Assembly: GCA_030522415.1 (NCBI GenBank)
Contig: CM060127.1
Span: 14,366,646-14,430,645, forward strand
DNA from: Channallabes apus
Taxonomy: Eukaryota; Chordata; Actinopteri; Siluriformes; Clariidae
Direction of reading: 5' to 3'
Length of the DNA stretch: 64,000 nt
The position numbers and the translations under genes are program-made. This document shows positions 12,201-24,700 of this stretch, in pieces. Under the pieces are notes generated by a model, which was not told where the DNA came from, searched no databases, and saw nothing but the letters and a program-made list of their open reading frames with translations. Numbering within the stretch: the stretch's first letter is position 1; each line of letters begins with the position of its first letter.

Positions 12201-13326
12201 GAAATAAAAGGAGTTTTTACTCTTACAACTGTAAAAACCAAAAGTCAAAAATCAAAAGTCCCGGTTTTACTTGAATGTTCCTCGCATTTGATTTAACTGA
12301 AAAAAAAAAAAGCTTTTTCATGATTATATATGTGTGTATATTCCTGTATTCAAAAATTAAAGCTTAGTAGTTTTAAAAGAAAAAAAAGTATTAGACTTTT
12401 GACATTCCTTTATTATCAGACCTAAGATGACCTAAATGAAACGATTAATTAGAACATGCGCACAAGACATGATTCATCACATACACAAAAACTTGCTACC
12501 TCTGGTTCCAGATTTTGGTCCACACTGTGTATTATTAAAATACAGATTTAAAGGACGCTGTTATTAATGAAGACCTTCAAGTCCACTCACATTGCCTACA
12601 CATTCAGCATGAGCTAGATAGAGTCTGCACAAGGAGAAGATGAAAAGAAACCTTTATTATATGTCACATATACAGTAGATTACATTACAGCACAGGAAAT
12701 ATATTTGCTTCACTTATTCCAGTATGTTAGGAAGCTGGGGTCAGAGTACAGGGTATGTGCAATACAATCGCCAGGGCTTAAACCCCAATTAAGCAATCAC
12801 TGCCTATAGTACAAGTGTATAAATGTTGTGTAAAAGTCTGCTCATTATTACCTCATTTATTTGTGCTTCCCTCTCAGGAAAAGCAGAAGACTGTAGCTCC
12901 AATCAGCGATTCTCCTAAACCGCCGCCTCAGAGGGTCACCCTCACACTGCCCGTGGTGAACGCGGCCCGCTGCGTGGTGTTTGTGTCCACAGGAGGCAGC
13001 AAAGCCCCCGTGCTCAAGGCATGCACTAAAATATGTTGCACATGTTCTGTGTCAGTTCTGCTTTATTTTTACAAGGAGGAAGTACTGCTGTAAAAAGGAA
13101 ACAAAAACTATGCCCTCTAATGAACCTAACCCTCTGCACAAATTTCTGCTTCCTTCTGTTTGTCTCTTGACCTTCACAGCAAGTACTGGAAGGTGGAGAC
13201 GGACCGGTCCTTCCTGCAGCCCTTGTCGTTCCGACCAACGGCGATCTCTTCTGGCTGGTGGATGATCCAGCAGCCGCTTCCTTAACACTCGACGTAGAGC
13301 GACCAGGACCTGGTGCTAAACTCTGA
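9287..13326 (+). CDS. pgls: 6-phosphogluconolactonase
   Basis: Cytosolic enzyme that hydrolyses 6-phosphoglucono-delta-lactone to 6-phosphogluconate, the second step of the oxidative pentose phosphate pathway. Coding exons are 9287-9553, 10656-10763, 10857-10958, 12878-13018 and 13180-13326. All introns are phase 0, giving 254 residues, close to the usual animal size of about 258. Visible family motifs are SGGS at residues 43-46, DERLVP at 72-77 and GMGPDGHT at 141-148, the substrate-binding and catalytic core. The start is the ATG at 9287, six bases after an acceptor; it gives MAGRRVVAF. The C-terminal LPAALV block in exon 5 also fits the family. Intron 4 starts with GC rather than GT. The gene is followed 2.4 kb downstream by colgalt1 on the same strand. 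It appears intact. Confidence 0.95.
9905..10118 (-). mobile_element. tRNA-derived SINE
   Basis: Read on the minus strand it begins with a tRNA-like head, with box A TAGCTCAGTGG and box B GGTTCAAATCC. It continues into a body with GGGCCCTTGAGCAAGGCCC and the widespread fish segment complementary to GCAGACGCTCTTATCC. It lies in pgls intron 1. Confidence 0.8.
10285..10440 (+). mobile_element. Tc1-like transposase fragment
   Basis: Degenerate helix-turn-helix coding region (around GTCAAATTATTCGGCC and ACTGGAACTCAACAC), the same family as 21040-21186. It lies in pgls intron 1. Confidence 0.6.
11040..11700 (-). mobile_element. L2-like LINE 3' region, inverted
   Basis: Antisense copy of the 3' tail seen at 62696-63005 (GACAGTGGCAAGGAAAAACT and GAAACCTTGAGAGGAACCAG), followed by older noncoding LINE-like sequence. 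It lies in pgls intron 3. Confidence 0.65.
11880..12300 (+). mobile_element. Mariner-like remnant
   Basis: Shares with 40040-40492 the blocks TTGATGGTATC, TCGAGAAATAAAAGGAG and a right end reading TCAAAAGTCCCGGTTTTACT. The transposase is broken beyond translation. In pgls intron 3. Confidence 0.6.
12640..12830 (-). mobile_element. SINE or LINE-tail fragment
   Basis: Carries CCTTTATTATATGTCACATA followed by GAAGCTGGGGTCAGAG, the same body as 55870-56115. Only part of the tRNA-like end survives. In pgls intron 3, just before exon 4. Confidence 0.5.
13019..13020 (+). other. pgls: GC splice donor of pgls intron 4
   Basis: Exon 4 ends in ..CTC AAG and the intron starts GCATGC. The exon 5 acceptor is TTCACAG|CAAGTA. 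Joining them gives VLKQVLEGG, in line with the family (VLK then an ILE-like segment), and no GT donor in reach keeps frame and sequence. Confidence 0.75.
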
Positions 13327-13466
13327 ACTTAGAACAGGAACTGTTTTTCTAGTTGACCAATTATCCAGCTTTATTATATTGATTAAGTATGTGATTTAAC
13401 AAGTGGAAATATTGTACATTAGTTAATGGCAAAGAAACAATGAAAAACTGTAAAGTCCTTGTCTTA

Positions 13467-13472
13467 AATAAA
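13467..13472 (+). terminator. pgls: pgls poly(A) signal
   Basis: AATAAA about 140 bases after the pgls stop codon at 13324-13326. No other canonical hexamer lies closer. Confidence 0.7.
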
Positions 13473-13959
13473 ATTTAAAAAAAACTTTGAATCAATGTGT
13501 GTATTTCATTTCACATAGAAAAATGATCAATGACATGATGATGTGATAAACTGGTCTTTATTTTCTTATACTGTAACAGCTCTTATACCATGTCATACAT
13601 TTTTTAAATAAATAACTAACATTGTGGACTGTCCACAATGCACCCAGTCCCTTACCACCCAGTCTTTTTTCTTTGTCTTTCTGTCCTAAGTGCTGGCACT
13701 TCTATAAACATGAAATAAAGTTATTCCTTACAGAAAGTTTTAACAATTATACACATGATTTGTTAAATATAGCATCCTCAAAGCCTCCATACAAAGAAGA
13801 CAAAAATGCCTTTTTAGTCAAAGTAACCTTATGAAAAAAATATCCCCTACATAACTGCCATTTCTTTGTAAATACACATGTAAAAATCCATCATACTTCT
13901 GAACTTGTGTTAACACATCTTGGGGTACGCATCAAATTGCACTTCGAATGATTTATTTA

Positions 13960-14285
13960 TTTATTTATTTTAAAGTCTAGCACTGTTGCCTAGTTCCTAC
14001 TCGGTCTTGGTTTGATTCCCATCTCTGTGTGCATGGAGTTCACATGTTCTCATGCTTGTTGGGTTTCCTCCGGGTAATCGGGTTTCCTCCCACAGTCCAA
14101 AGACCTGCAGATTAGGGTAATTGGCCTTCCGTGTAGTGTGTGTACAGGTACTGTATGTGCGTGTGCCACGTGATGGACCGGCACCCTGTCCAGGGTGTAT
14201 CCCGCTTCGTGCCCTAAGTCTCCTGGGATAGGCTCCAGGCCCCCCACGACCCAATGATGTAGACGCTGAGCGAATGAGTGACATC
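13960..14285 (+). mobile_element. DANA/Mermaid-type SINE
   Basis: Contains the blocks GTTCACATGTTCTC, GGTTTCCTCCCACAGTCCAA and CACCCTGTCCAGGGTGTA that mark this widespread fish SINE body. It lies between pgls and colgalt1. Confidence 0.8.
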
Positions 14286-14639
14286 TCACTGTTTAGCCTC
14301 CTGGGTTTTTTACATGAAAATATAAAGAAGCGTGTGACAAAGTTACCAGAAGAACTCTGACATGTTCTCCAGCATACTCAGTAAAACACTCAATATTTGG
14401 TGTAAAAACTATTTGTTTGGAAATAATCAGTAGTGTTAGATACAGATTTGTGCAGTTTTATAGTTAAAACAGGTTGTAGGTTTTACGGAGTGTACATGAC
14501 AATATAGGTTCTTCTGGTAAATTTGCACAATATGATACACACACTGATCACTATTTATATTATTATTACATTTGATTTCATTTTTTTTTTTTAGATTTTT
14601 CATGAGTGTCACTATTTTGGACTGCAGAGCTAAATGTCT

Positions 14640-14643
14640 GTAC

Positions 14644-14705
<62 letters not shown>
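14640..14705. repeat. (TG)n then (TA)n microsatellite
   Basis: A TG run passes directly into about 22 TA units. It abuts the left end of a Tc1-like element. Confidence 0.95.
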
Positions 14706-14712
<7 letters not shown>

Positions 14713-14713
14713 G

Positions 14714-15270
14714 CACTACCGTCCAAAAGTTTTAGAAGACTTGCAAATTTCTTTTTTTTTGTTTAGTGATTTATTTTCTACATTCTACAACAATACTGGG
14801 GATTTCAAAATATAAAATAATACATATGGAATTAGGTAATTACGTAACAACAACAAAAACAACAGTTAGTTGTTATTTTAAGACACAGAGGTCGGCCTTT
14901 CTGTAATAGTTCTTGCAAGAACAGTATTGTCAAGTCAAGTGCATTTGCAAAACCCGTCAAGCACCATAATGAAACTGGTTCTCATGAAGGCCGTCCAAGG
15001 AGGCCGAGACCAAAACCTACCTCTGCTGCAGACGAGAAGTTCATTTAGAGTTATCAGCCTGAAAAATGACCAATTAACAGCACCTCAGATTAGAGGCGTT
15101 ATGAAGTCTTTACAGAGCAGAAGTAGCAGAAACATCTCAATATCAACTGTTCAGAGGAGATTAATGCATTTTTTTGGACGCCTTCAGCATTCCTTTACAA
15201 TGTAGAAAGAAATAAAAATCAGGAATGGTCATGGAGTTAGAAAGTGACCTCAAACTTTTGAACGGTAGTG
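14714..15270 (+). mobile_element. Internally deleted Tc1-like element
   Basis: Ends are CACTACCGTCCAAAAGTTT on the left and its near-complement AAACTTTTGAACGGTAGTG on the right, with one mismatch over 19 bases. A TA follows the right end. Between them lies only the transposase N-terminal part: the open frame 14927-15205 includes a helix-turn-helix-like NQLTAPQIRGVMKSL and SISTVQRRL. The DDE catalytic region is missing, so the copy is dead. Confidence 0.85.
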
Positions 15271-15462
15271 TACAGTATATACATTTTTATGTTTTACAGT
15301 ATTAATACTTTTAATTTTTATCATAAAAATAATATTTTTCCCTTTCTTTTTTACTTTTTTTATTACTACTTTCTTATTTTATCAATTCCAGATATTTTCT
15401 TCTGACTTATTTCTGAGCCTTGGCAATACTAATGTAATCAGATGACATGCCAATAAAGCAAT

Positions 15463-15479
<17 letters not shown>

Positions 15480-15495
<16 letters not shown>

Positions 15496-15745
15496 TTTGT
15501 CTCTCAGATGAACTACTTCCAGAGCAGGCCACTCTTCGCCAGGAAAGCCCTCCCCTTTAACCGTGCTTGTGACGTACCCTTTAAGTGAGTACAGGATGCA
15601 GTGTTGTCACTGGGCTGAATTTTTGTCGGTCAATTTATATTACCCGAACCTCCTTAAAGCAGTTTTGAATCTTTGATTCCGCCTCATGAGCTCAGTTTAG
15701 TGTTTCTGGATACAAGCTGGTGTGTATGAAGGGCATTTTTCGGCG
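15480..15745 (+). promoter_or_regulatory. colgalt1: colgalt1 promoter and 5' UTR region
   Basis: DNA just before the colgalt1 ATG is less AT-rich than its surroundings and contains a CRE-like TGACGTAC near 15570. A (GA)n tract at 15465-15488 lies at its left edge. The transcription start is not visible. Confidence 0.4.
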
Positions 15746-18700
15746 ATGTTCCGGCTTGTTTTGTGTCTCTTGTGTTTGCTAAACATTACCGGCCTGGGTC
15801 TCGGTTACTTTCCCGAGGAGCGCTGGAGTCCCGAGTCTCCTCTTCTGGCTCCCAGGGTCGTTATTGCGCTCATCTGCCGAAATTCGGCCCATTCCCTGCC
15901 TTACTTCCTCGGAACCGTTGAGCGTTTGAATTATCCCAAAGACCGCATCGCACTTTGGTAAGTCAGTTTTTCCTATACGTTGATCGTTTTGTTTGGGGGT
16001 TTGGGGGGGGAACACACACACACACACTCTCTCTCTCTCTCAGTTCAGCGTTGCTTTATTGGCATGAAGGTTAAGAAAGTCTCCCTCAGATCTCTGTACT
16101 GATACAATGTATCAATCAAAGTAACTCTGTTATGTAATAAATAACCAGTAAAATAACAATAAGCTTATAATAAATCCTCATAACCCTCATATAGTGTTTC
16201 TGTGACTGTTTAAATGCAAAAGTATTTAACAAAAAAAAAAGGAACTGTGATGCAAATGATGACTTTATTTTTTTTATTTTCATTTTCTGGCTTAAAAAAA
16301 AGTGTACATTCTCCTATTTATAAAGATTTTTTAAACGCCCTGAAGTTTATTGTTCAATATGTTATGTGGCACATCCACCATCCAAGTTGCAGTGTGTAGA
16401 AAAGGCAATGCATCAGATCATGTGCTTTAGTATAAATCTGTGAATTGTCTTGAAGCTGGAACTACTTTCTAAGCAGTTGTTACGGAAAGTTATTCAATAT
16501 CCTTCTGGAAAACTATTTAGGATTTTTTGGCTCAAAACATTCCAGGGGGGAAAAGCTTTATGGTTTAGGTTTACGGCCTATACCTACTTTTTTGGCACTG
16601 CGTATACTCGCGTCTCCATCCACCCTGATACACTGATGCTGTGGCATTACTGTCAAAAGTCTTGTGGAAAAAGTGCATCTTGTGTGCATTGGTCTTAAAC
16701 CTGTGCAAGGTCACATATGCTCAATTTGAAGTTGAGTTTTAAGACTTTGGAGATGGGCACAGAGGTTGATGTCTCGGCTCCTTTGACTGGTCGCTATAAA
16801 TGCCCAAAATCTGTTCTCTATGATGAGATTATGTTTTAGCACAGATTAAATCTTTAATTTAAGAAAATTTTACTCAAGAAATAATTTCCAATGTGTAAAC
16901 GAGTCTTTAAAGATAATCGCAATATTGTGATATTTAAAATCTTTTTAAATTTTTAAATCTGCGTCTTTAAAATAATCTGTGATATGCAAATAAGCCTCCA
17001 GTGAATAATCTGCTATATGTAAATTCACATCACCGTTCTGCATTATGGCAAAGGTTTTATTGTAAAAAAACAAGCAAACAAAAAAAACCCCACCAAACTA
17101 TATATGTACTGTATGTATATGTAAATACGTATATTTTTCAACCTTTTATAAAAAACAACAACTTTTGGAATGGTGAGTGAAATGATAGAGAGATTTTCAG
17201 CTCATTCAAACCACTGATTTTAGTCAAGTTTGTTGAAGATATAGTCAGCAATAAGCAGTTTTTCTGCACAATTTTGCACATTGTTTACATGTTACCCACT
17301 TCCTGTTGCATTGCACATTCTTTTGTTCTTGTTTGCACTTTGCTCATTTTTCAAATAACTGAGATATAACTTCACTCTCACAATTTTAATTGCTTTCTAT
17401 ACAGTCTGTAATTTATCCTTAATAATGTATACACATTATGCACTTCTATTTTGAATTCTGTTTTATTTTAGTAACTGTACATTTTAGTAACTGTAAACCA
17501 TACAGATTAATTTAAAAAATATATATATATATTTGTTTAATTTATGTTCTTATTACTTTATTGGAATATTCTATTTTTAATTTGAGGATTTCACTGCATA
17601 TCATGTGTGTGCCTGTATATGTGGCAAATGAAATTTTAATTTAGTCCAATGTACAGTAGCTATAAAAAATTTTCAACTCAATATCCTGCCTTTTTTTTCC
17701 TCTCTCGAGACAAAAACTCCGCTTGTCATGTTACCAGAAATATTTAAAAATAAACTACAATTCCATGATGAAAGACATAAAGTTGGAGCTTTGCATCTGC
17801 CTGTTAGAAAGCCATGACACTGGATGCACACTAAATAAGCATCTGCTGATCTGAACAGATTAACAAATCAATCAACACCTTTATACCGGTCAGGTTGGAG
17901 AATTCTGCATCGCAGGCAGTGGTATAAAGCGATAAGATCTCTATCTGAGAACGACGTGAGCTCTAAGTCTTTGAAATGCGTCTGTGATGATAAAATCTGA
18001 ATCACTACATGTCTGAAACTGTGTGTAGTGTTTGTACTAGTTTGAGTGCCGGCAGTACAGGTAGAGGCCTGCTTCTGTCTCACACACTCCTCACAAGCTT
18101 CCGCAGGGTAAACACACACACACACACACTGGAAAGTACATTCGCTCTAATTTCACACTCAAAAGTCTGGGAATGAACAAGAGCTGAAAATCATTGTGTG
18201 TCTTTTCCTACTCTGAATGTTGGGTGTGTTGGTTTTTTTTAATAAATTCATTTATTTTACACACTGAGGGAAAATATTAGCTTTAATGCCACTCAGCTCA
18301 CAGTTGGAAGAGCTTGTGGAGGGAAAATATGACAGACTCTCGGCTGCAGATTAATAGTTTGAATGAATAAAACTCAGTTATGCTACTATGATGTTCTCAT
18401 TGGGTGCAAACTTCTGTAAGTAATCATACGATATACAGTCCTCACATTTGTCCATATTTATATTTTTCGTAATATGACCAACCTACATTTTCGAGCAGTT
18501 ACACTAACACAGGAATGTAAATGCTAAATTATCACGCTAAGCCGACCAATCAGACTTGAGAATACGACAGCACTGTGGTGTATATAATAAGATAAACAAG
18601 TGCCAAATAAAACCGACATGTCTGTAAACTTATAGGGGCCTCGTTGCAGCTACGCCAGTGTTCGCTATCTGAGGGGTACCATGACCCATAACAGAAAGGA

Positions 18701-21700
18701 AATTAGGAGGGAATGCAAACATCTGTCCAGCAGCAGCAGCTGTGTATTCACAAGGGACAGAGCATAGAGATTTGTGCAGAGAGTGTTTTTAGTAGAAATA
18801 TTTTGCAACTGTATTCCCAGACCACTGTCTTAGCCTGCACCAGGAACAAAATCAAATAAAATATATTCACTGGTATGATATATTCACTGGTATGAGATCA
18901 TTATATCCACCATGCTTTCTAGTGAACAGAACTATCGGCTTGTTGCTGACGAGAAGGGCAGTAGAGCTGTTTGCATGGACAGATAATAGGAATAATGGCC
19001 CAATCAAGATATAAATGCAGCATGATGATATATGGGCAAAATTAACTTATTATTCTTTTTTTTTTCTACTTAGCAATATATGATGATGTGGAAAATCTCA
19101 TTCGCTCATTTAAAGTTAATAAACCAAAAGCAAAAAACCTAATATAAAATACAAAACACCAGTTCCTGTTTTCTGGATTTTTTTTTTTTTTTTTTTTTTT
19201 TGTATTTCTATTACTGTCTCTTCAATGATGTTAAATGTACACTGCATTTTCAGGTTACAGTTACAGGCTCTGAAAGCCAGTGCATTCTAGCCCTCTTGCT
19301 TGTCCTGCCAGAAAGGTATCAGGTACCACTAGAGGAAGCTCCAGAGGCAATGAAAAGCCATTTGTGCATAGACTTAAAAGAAAGGCCTGTTCATAGGTGA
19401 TATTTAAACACATCACACCCACCATCTTTGCTCGCTTACGGTTTAGAGAAAAGTGGAGATCAATGATACAGTACATGTTGGTGGATTTTTAAAAAAGAGT
19501 AGAGTTTGTATAGTACACTGAAAATATATATTTTTTTATATCTAGAATCAGTGACTTAATTCAGTGCTATAAAAATGGTTGAAATGTTAAACTTTCACAA
19601 AATTAAACATAACAATAAACAGACATTGTGTTTTATTTAAATTAACAACTTTAATTAACTCAACTTTGTGTTAGACTTCACATCACCAATTGGTGATTAT
19701 ATTCCTGTAAACGCATACTGTAAGTCATACCTCTAAGTGTGTTATTCTGCAGATTTTTATTAATGTGCTTTTTTTTTCATACAAAAGACGTTCAAGTCAA
19801 AACAAGACTTTTGATTATGCAGAATAGCAAGTTATGAGTTGTAAGTATAAAACTCCCTTTATTTCTCTATATAATCCCCTGCTACACTAATGTGCCTTGG
19901 AGCGAGGACAGGACTGGATGGGGGATGTGCAATGAAGCAACTCCATTGGCCCCTGAGCCACCCCAGCCGGGATCGTCATTCAGCAGACATGTGGGCTTCT
20001 TTAAAATGTTCGCACAATTCAATTCAATTCAGTTTTATTTGTATAGCGCTTTTAACAATTGACATTGTCTCAAAACAGCTTTACACAATCAAAAGAATTA
20101 TTTAAGTTTGTATGGAATGTGAATGTGTATGAATCAAAATGTTCAGATAGTCCAGTGCCAGAAGGAAACACAAACATGAGGGCTCCCTGAGATGTAAAGC
20201 AAACAATCACCTCACCGTCAACAAACCTGAGTGATCAAATGAGACTGAGGAAGACAGCATCTAAACATACCAGTTCACCATAATACTCTACGTCCATGAG
20301 TCCCCCAGATCTGCTCCTTTACCTTATGGCAAATCTATTTATAAAAATGCTTGGCTAAATAAATAGGTTTTTAGCCTAGACTTAAACACTGAGACTGTGT
20401 CTGAGTCCCGAACACTATTTGGAAGACTATTCCATAATTTTGGGGCTTTGTGAGAAAAAGCTCTGCCCCCAGCTGTAGTTTTCATAATACGCGGTACTGA
20501 TAAGCAGCCTGCATCCTTTGACCGAAGTAGGCGTGGCGGATCGTAAGACACTTGCAGTTCGCTCAGATACTGCGGCGCGAGACCATTTAATGCTTTTTAT
20601 GTCAAGAGTAGTATTTTAAAATCAATGCGAAATTTCACAGGGAGCCAATGTAGTGAAGATAGGATAGGGGTGATGTGCTCATATCTTCTGGTTCTAGTGA
20701 GGACTCTCGCTGCTGCATTCTGGACTAGCTGAAGCTTGTTTATGCACCTAACTGAACAACCAGACAGTAAGGCATTACAATAGTTGTTGTAACAATTCAA
20801 ATGTTTTTCACAACGACTAAGAGTCTCCTCACCATACTGAGTACAATGTGTTCTGTAAATGTCAATCGATATTATACATTTTCATCACAAGTACCAGTTT
20901 GACTTGAACTCTTTGTACATTACAGTATAATTTCTTATAAAATAGACTTGCATGGAGGATGCTTCATGTAATCTTTAAATTAAATGTTTCCAAGTTTGTG
21001 GTAAGAAGATTTTTGTGTAACATTTATACTGTATACTGCCTGGCCCAAACTGTCTACATTTCAAAAGGATCAAATTATTCAGTTTCAAGCAGAGAAGAGA
21101 CTAAGGAGGCTTAAAATGACTGGAACTGGATTAAGAGCCCCTCAGCATATTATCAAAACCTGGAAAGAGAGTGCTGAACCATCAACTACAGTAGTGTGAA
21201 AAACTATTTGCCCCCTTCCTGATTTCTTATTCTTTTGCATGTTTGTCACACTTAAATGTTTCTGCTCATCAAAAAACCGTTAACTATTAGTCAAAGATAA
21301 CATAATTGAACACAAAATGCAGTTTTTAAATGAAGGTTTACGTTATTAAGGGAGAAAAAAACCTCCAAATCTACATGGCCCTGTGTGAAAAAGTGATTGC
21401 CCCCCTTGTTAAAAAATAACTTAACTGTGGTTTATCACACCAGAGTTCAATTTCTGTAGTCACCCCCAGGCCTGATTACTGCCACACCTGTTTCAATCAA
21501 GAAATCACTTAAATAGGAGCTACCTGACACAGAGAAGTAGACCAAAAGCACCTCAAAAGCTAGACATCATGCCAAGATCCAAAGAAATTCAGGAACAAAT
21601 GAGAACAAAAGTAATTGAGATCTATCAGTCTGGTAAAGGTTATAAAGCCATTTCTAAAGCTTTGGGACTCCAGCGAACCACAGTGAGAGCCATTATCCAC

Positions 21701-24700
21701 AAATGGCAAAAACATGGAACAGTGGTGAACCTTCCCAGGAGTGGCCGGCCGACCAAAATTACCCCAAGAGCGCAGAGACAACTCATCCGAGAGGCCACAA
21801 AAGACCCCAGGACAACATCTAAAGAACTGCAGGCCTCACTTGCCTCAATTAAGGTCAGTGTTCACGACTCCACCATAAGAAAGAGACTGGGCAAAAACGA
21901 CCTGCATGGCAGATTTCCAAGGCATAAACCACTTTTAAGCAAAAAGAACATTAAGGCTTGTCTCAATTTTGCTAAAAAACATCTCAATGATTGCCAAGAC
22001 TTTTGGGAAAATACCTTGTGTACCGACGAGACAAAAGTTGAACTTTTTGGAAGGTGCGTGTCCCAGCAGGACAATGACCCAAAACACACCAGCAAATCCA
22101 CCTCTGAATGGCTGAAGAAAAACAAAATGAAGACTTTGGAGTGGCCTAGTCAAAGTCCTGACCTGAATCCTATTGAGATGTTGTGGCATGACCTTAAAAA
22201 GGCGGTTCATGCTAGAAAACCCTCAAATAAAGCTGAATTACAACAATTCTGCAAAGATGAGTGGGCCAAAATTCCTCCAGAGCACTGTAAAAGACTCGTT
22301 GCAAGTTATCGCAAACGCTTGATTGCAGTTATTGCTGCTAAGGGTGGCCCAACCAGTTATTAGGTTCAGGGGGCAATTACTTTTTCACACAGGGCCATTT
22401 AGGTTTGGATTTTTTTTCTCCCTAAATAATAAAACCCCTCATTTAAAAACTGCATTTTGTGTTTACTTGTGTTATCTTTGACTAATAGTTAAATGTGTTT
22501 GATGATCAGAAACATTTTGTGTGACAAAAGAATAAGAAATCAGGAGGGGGGCAAATAGTTTTTCACAGCACTGTATGTGGAAAAGAATCTTCTTTGTCTT
22601 TCGGCTGTTCCCTTTCAGTGGTCACCCAGCGAATCATCTGCCTCCATCTAACCCTATCCTCTGCATCCTCTTCTCTCACACCAACTAACTTCATGTCCTC
22701 TCTCACTGCATCCATAAATCTCCTCTTTGGTCTTCCTCTAGACCTCCTGCCTGGCAGTTCCAACCTCAGCATCCTTCTACCGATATATTCACCATCTCTC
22801 CTCTGAACATGTCCAAACAACCTCAATCTGGCCTCTCTGACTTTATCTCCAAAACATCTCACATGGGTTGTCCCTCTGATAAACTCATTCTTGATCCTAT
22901 CCGTCCTTGTCACTCCCAAGGAGAATCTCAACATCTTCAGCTCTGCTACCTCCAACTCTGCCTCCTGTCTTTTCTTCAGTGCCACTGTCTCTAAGCCGTA
23001 GAGCATCGCCGGTCTCTCCACTGTCCTGTACACCTTTCCTTTCATTCTCGCTGATACTCTTTTATCGCACAACACGCCTGAAACTTTTCTCCACCCATTC
23101 CAACCTGCCTGTACTCGCCTCTTCACCTCCTTTCCACACTCTCCATTGCTCTGGACCGTTGACCCTACTTAAAAGTCCTGCACCTTCTTTACCTCTGCTC
23201 CCTGTAGCCTCACCGTTCCTCTTGGGTTCCTCTCATTCACACACATGTATTCCGTCTTGCTGTGGCTAACCTTCATTCCTCTGCTTTCCAGAACATACCT
23301 CCACCTCTCCAAATTTTCTTCCACCTGTTCCCTGCTCTCGCTACAAAGCACAATATCATCTGCAAACATCATAGTCCATGGAGACTTGGAGCCGATCCTT
23401 GATGCAGACCCACCTCCACCTTGAACTCTTCTGTCACACCTCACATCTCACCACTGTCTTAGCGCCCTCATACATGTCCTGCACCACTCTAACATACTTC
23501 TCTGCCACTCCAGACTTCCTCATACAACACCACAGCTCCTCTCTCGGCACCCTGTCGTACGCCTTCTATAAATCTACAAAGACACAATGCAACTCTTTAT
23601 TACCTTCTCTGTACTTCTCCGCCAGCATCCTCAAAGCAAATACTGCATCTGATGTACTCTTTCTAGGCATGAAACCATATTGCTGCTCACAAATGCTCAC
23701 CTCTGCCCTTAACCTAGCTTCCACTACTCTTTCCCACAGCTTCATTGTATGGCTCATTAGCTTTATGCCTCTGTAATTGCCACAGCTCTGCACATCTCCC
23801 TTGTTCTTAAAAATCGGCACCAATACACTTCTCCTCCATTCCTCTGGAATCCTCCCACTCTTCAAGATCTTGTTAAACAAACTAGTCAGAAACTCTACTG
23901 CCACCTCTCCTAAGCACTTCCATACCTCCACAGGTATTTCATCAGGACCAACAGCCTTTCCACTCTTCATTTCACTCCTCTTTTCAAATATGTGGAAAAG
24001 AATGTGTTTAGATAAAATCATGAATGGAGATTACTTAAATGCTTGGTGAAGTTGCATGAGTAAAAAATCAATAGTAAAAATCAGACTTATGTTTAATAAT
24101 GAAAGTAACACTTTTCATACACTGTGAGAACTCGGAGGATTGGGACTGTGTGTTCATTAGAAAAGAAGTTGTTAAAGACTCATGAGAATAAAGGCTTGGA
24201 TTTGGAAGCATAAAGATTTAGACTTTGGAAGAATGGAAAACGGTTATGTGTCAAGAGTGATGGGTGCGATAGGGTAAGAAGGGAAGTGCATGAAGCGTCA
24301 CCCATCATGTATAGTGGCCACTGTACAAGCCTCTGGAGGCAGTGTTTTAATCTGGGGTTGCTTTAGGGTCTAGGCTCAGCAACATTATGTGACAATAAAA
24401 TGATGTCAGTTGATGACCTGAATGTACTGAATGATCAGGTTATCACATCTAGGGAGTTTTTCTTCCCTTGTGGCACACGCAGTTTCCAGGAGTGAAATTG
24501 TGAAAGAGTGGCTCTGGGACCATGAGGAATTATTAGGAATTAGACAACGCTGTGTGTATGTGTGTGTATGTATATTTGTGTGTATGTATATGTGTGTGTA
24601 GTGTGTGTGTGTGTGTGTATACACCAGAGGTGTCAAGTAACGAAGTACAAATACTTTGTTACCTTACTTAAGTAGAAATTTTGGGTATCTATACTTTACT

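Larger units (their letters stand above)
21040..24560 (+). mobile_element. Old Tc1-like element (family B) split by two later insertions
   Basis: The left part, 21040-21186, holds an N-terminal transposase trace (ACTGGAACTGGATTAAGAGC). The right part, 24004-24560, holds the middle and end (GAGTGATGGGTGCGATAGGG, GTACAAGCCTCTGGAGGCAG, TCAGCAACATTATGTGACAA). The two halves belong to one family, also present at 10285-10440 and, inverted, at 49262-49720. Removing 21189-23988 restores continuity at TATGTGGAAAAGAAT. Confidence 0.7.

Noticed and set aside
14436..14815. Several open frames with Tyr-Ile or Cys-Val runs near 14.6 kb
   Set aside because: They are translations of (TA)n and (TG)n microsatellites. 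The same applies at 30.8, 32.1, 61.0 and 61.5 kb.
21569..22363. Working transposase gene, since the 264-codon frame is open
   Set aside because: Comparison with the second copy shows 76 residues missing between the catalytic Asp blocks, so it cannot be active.
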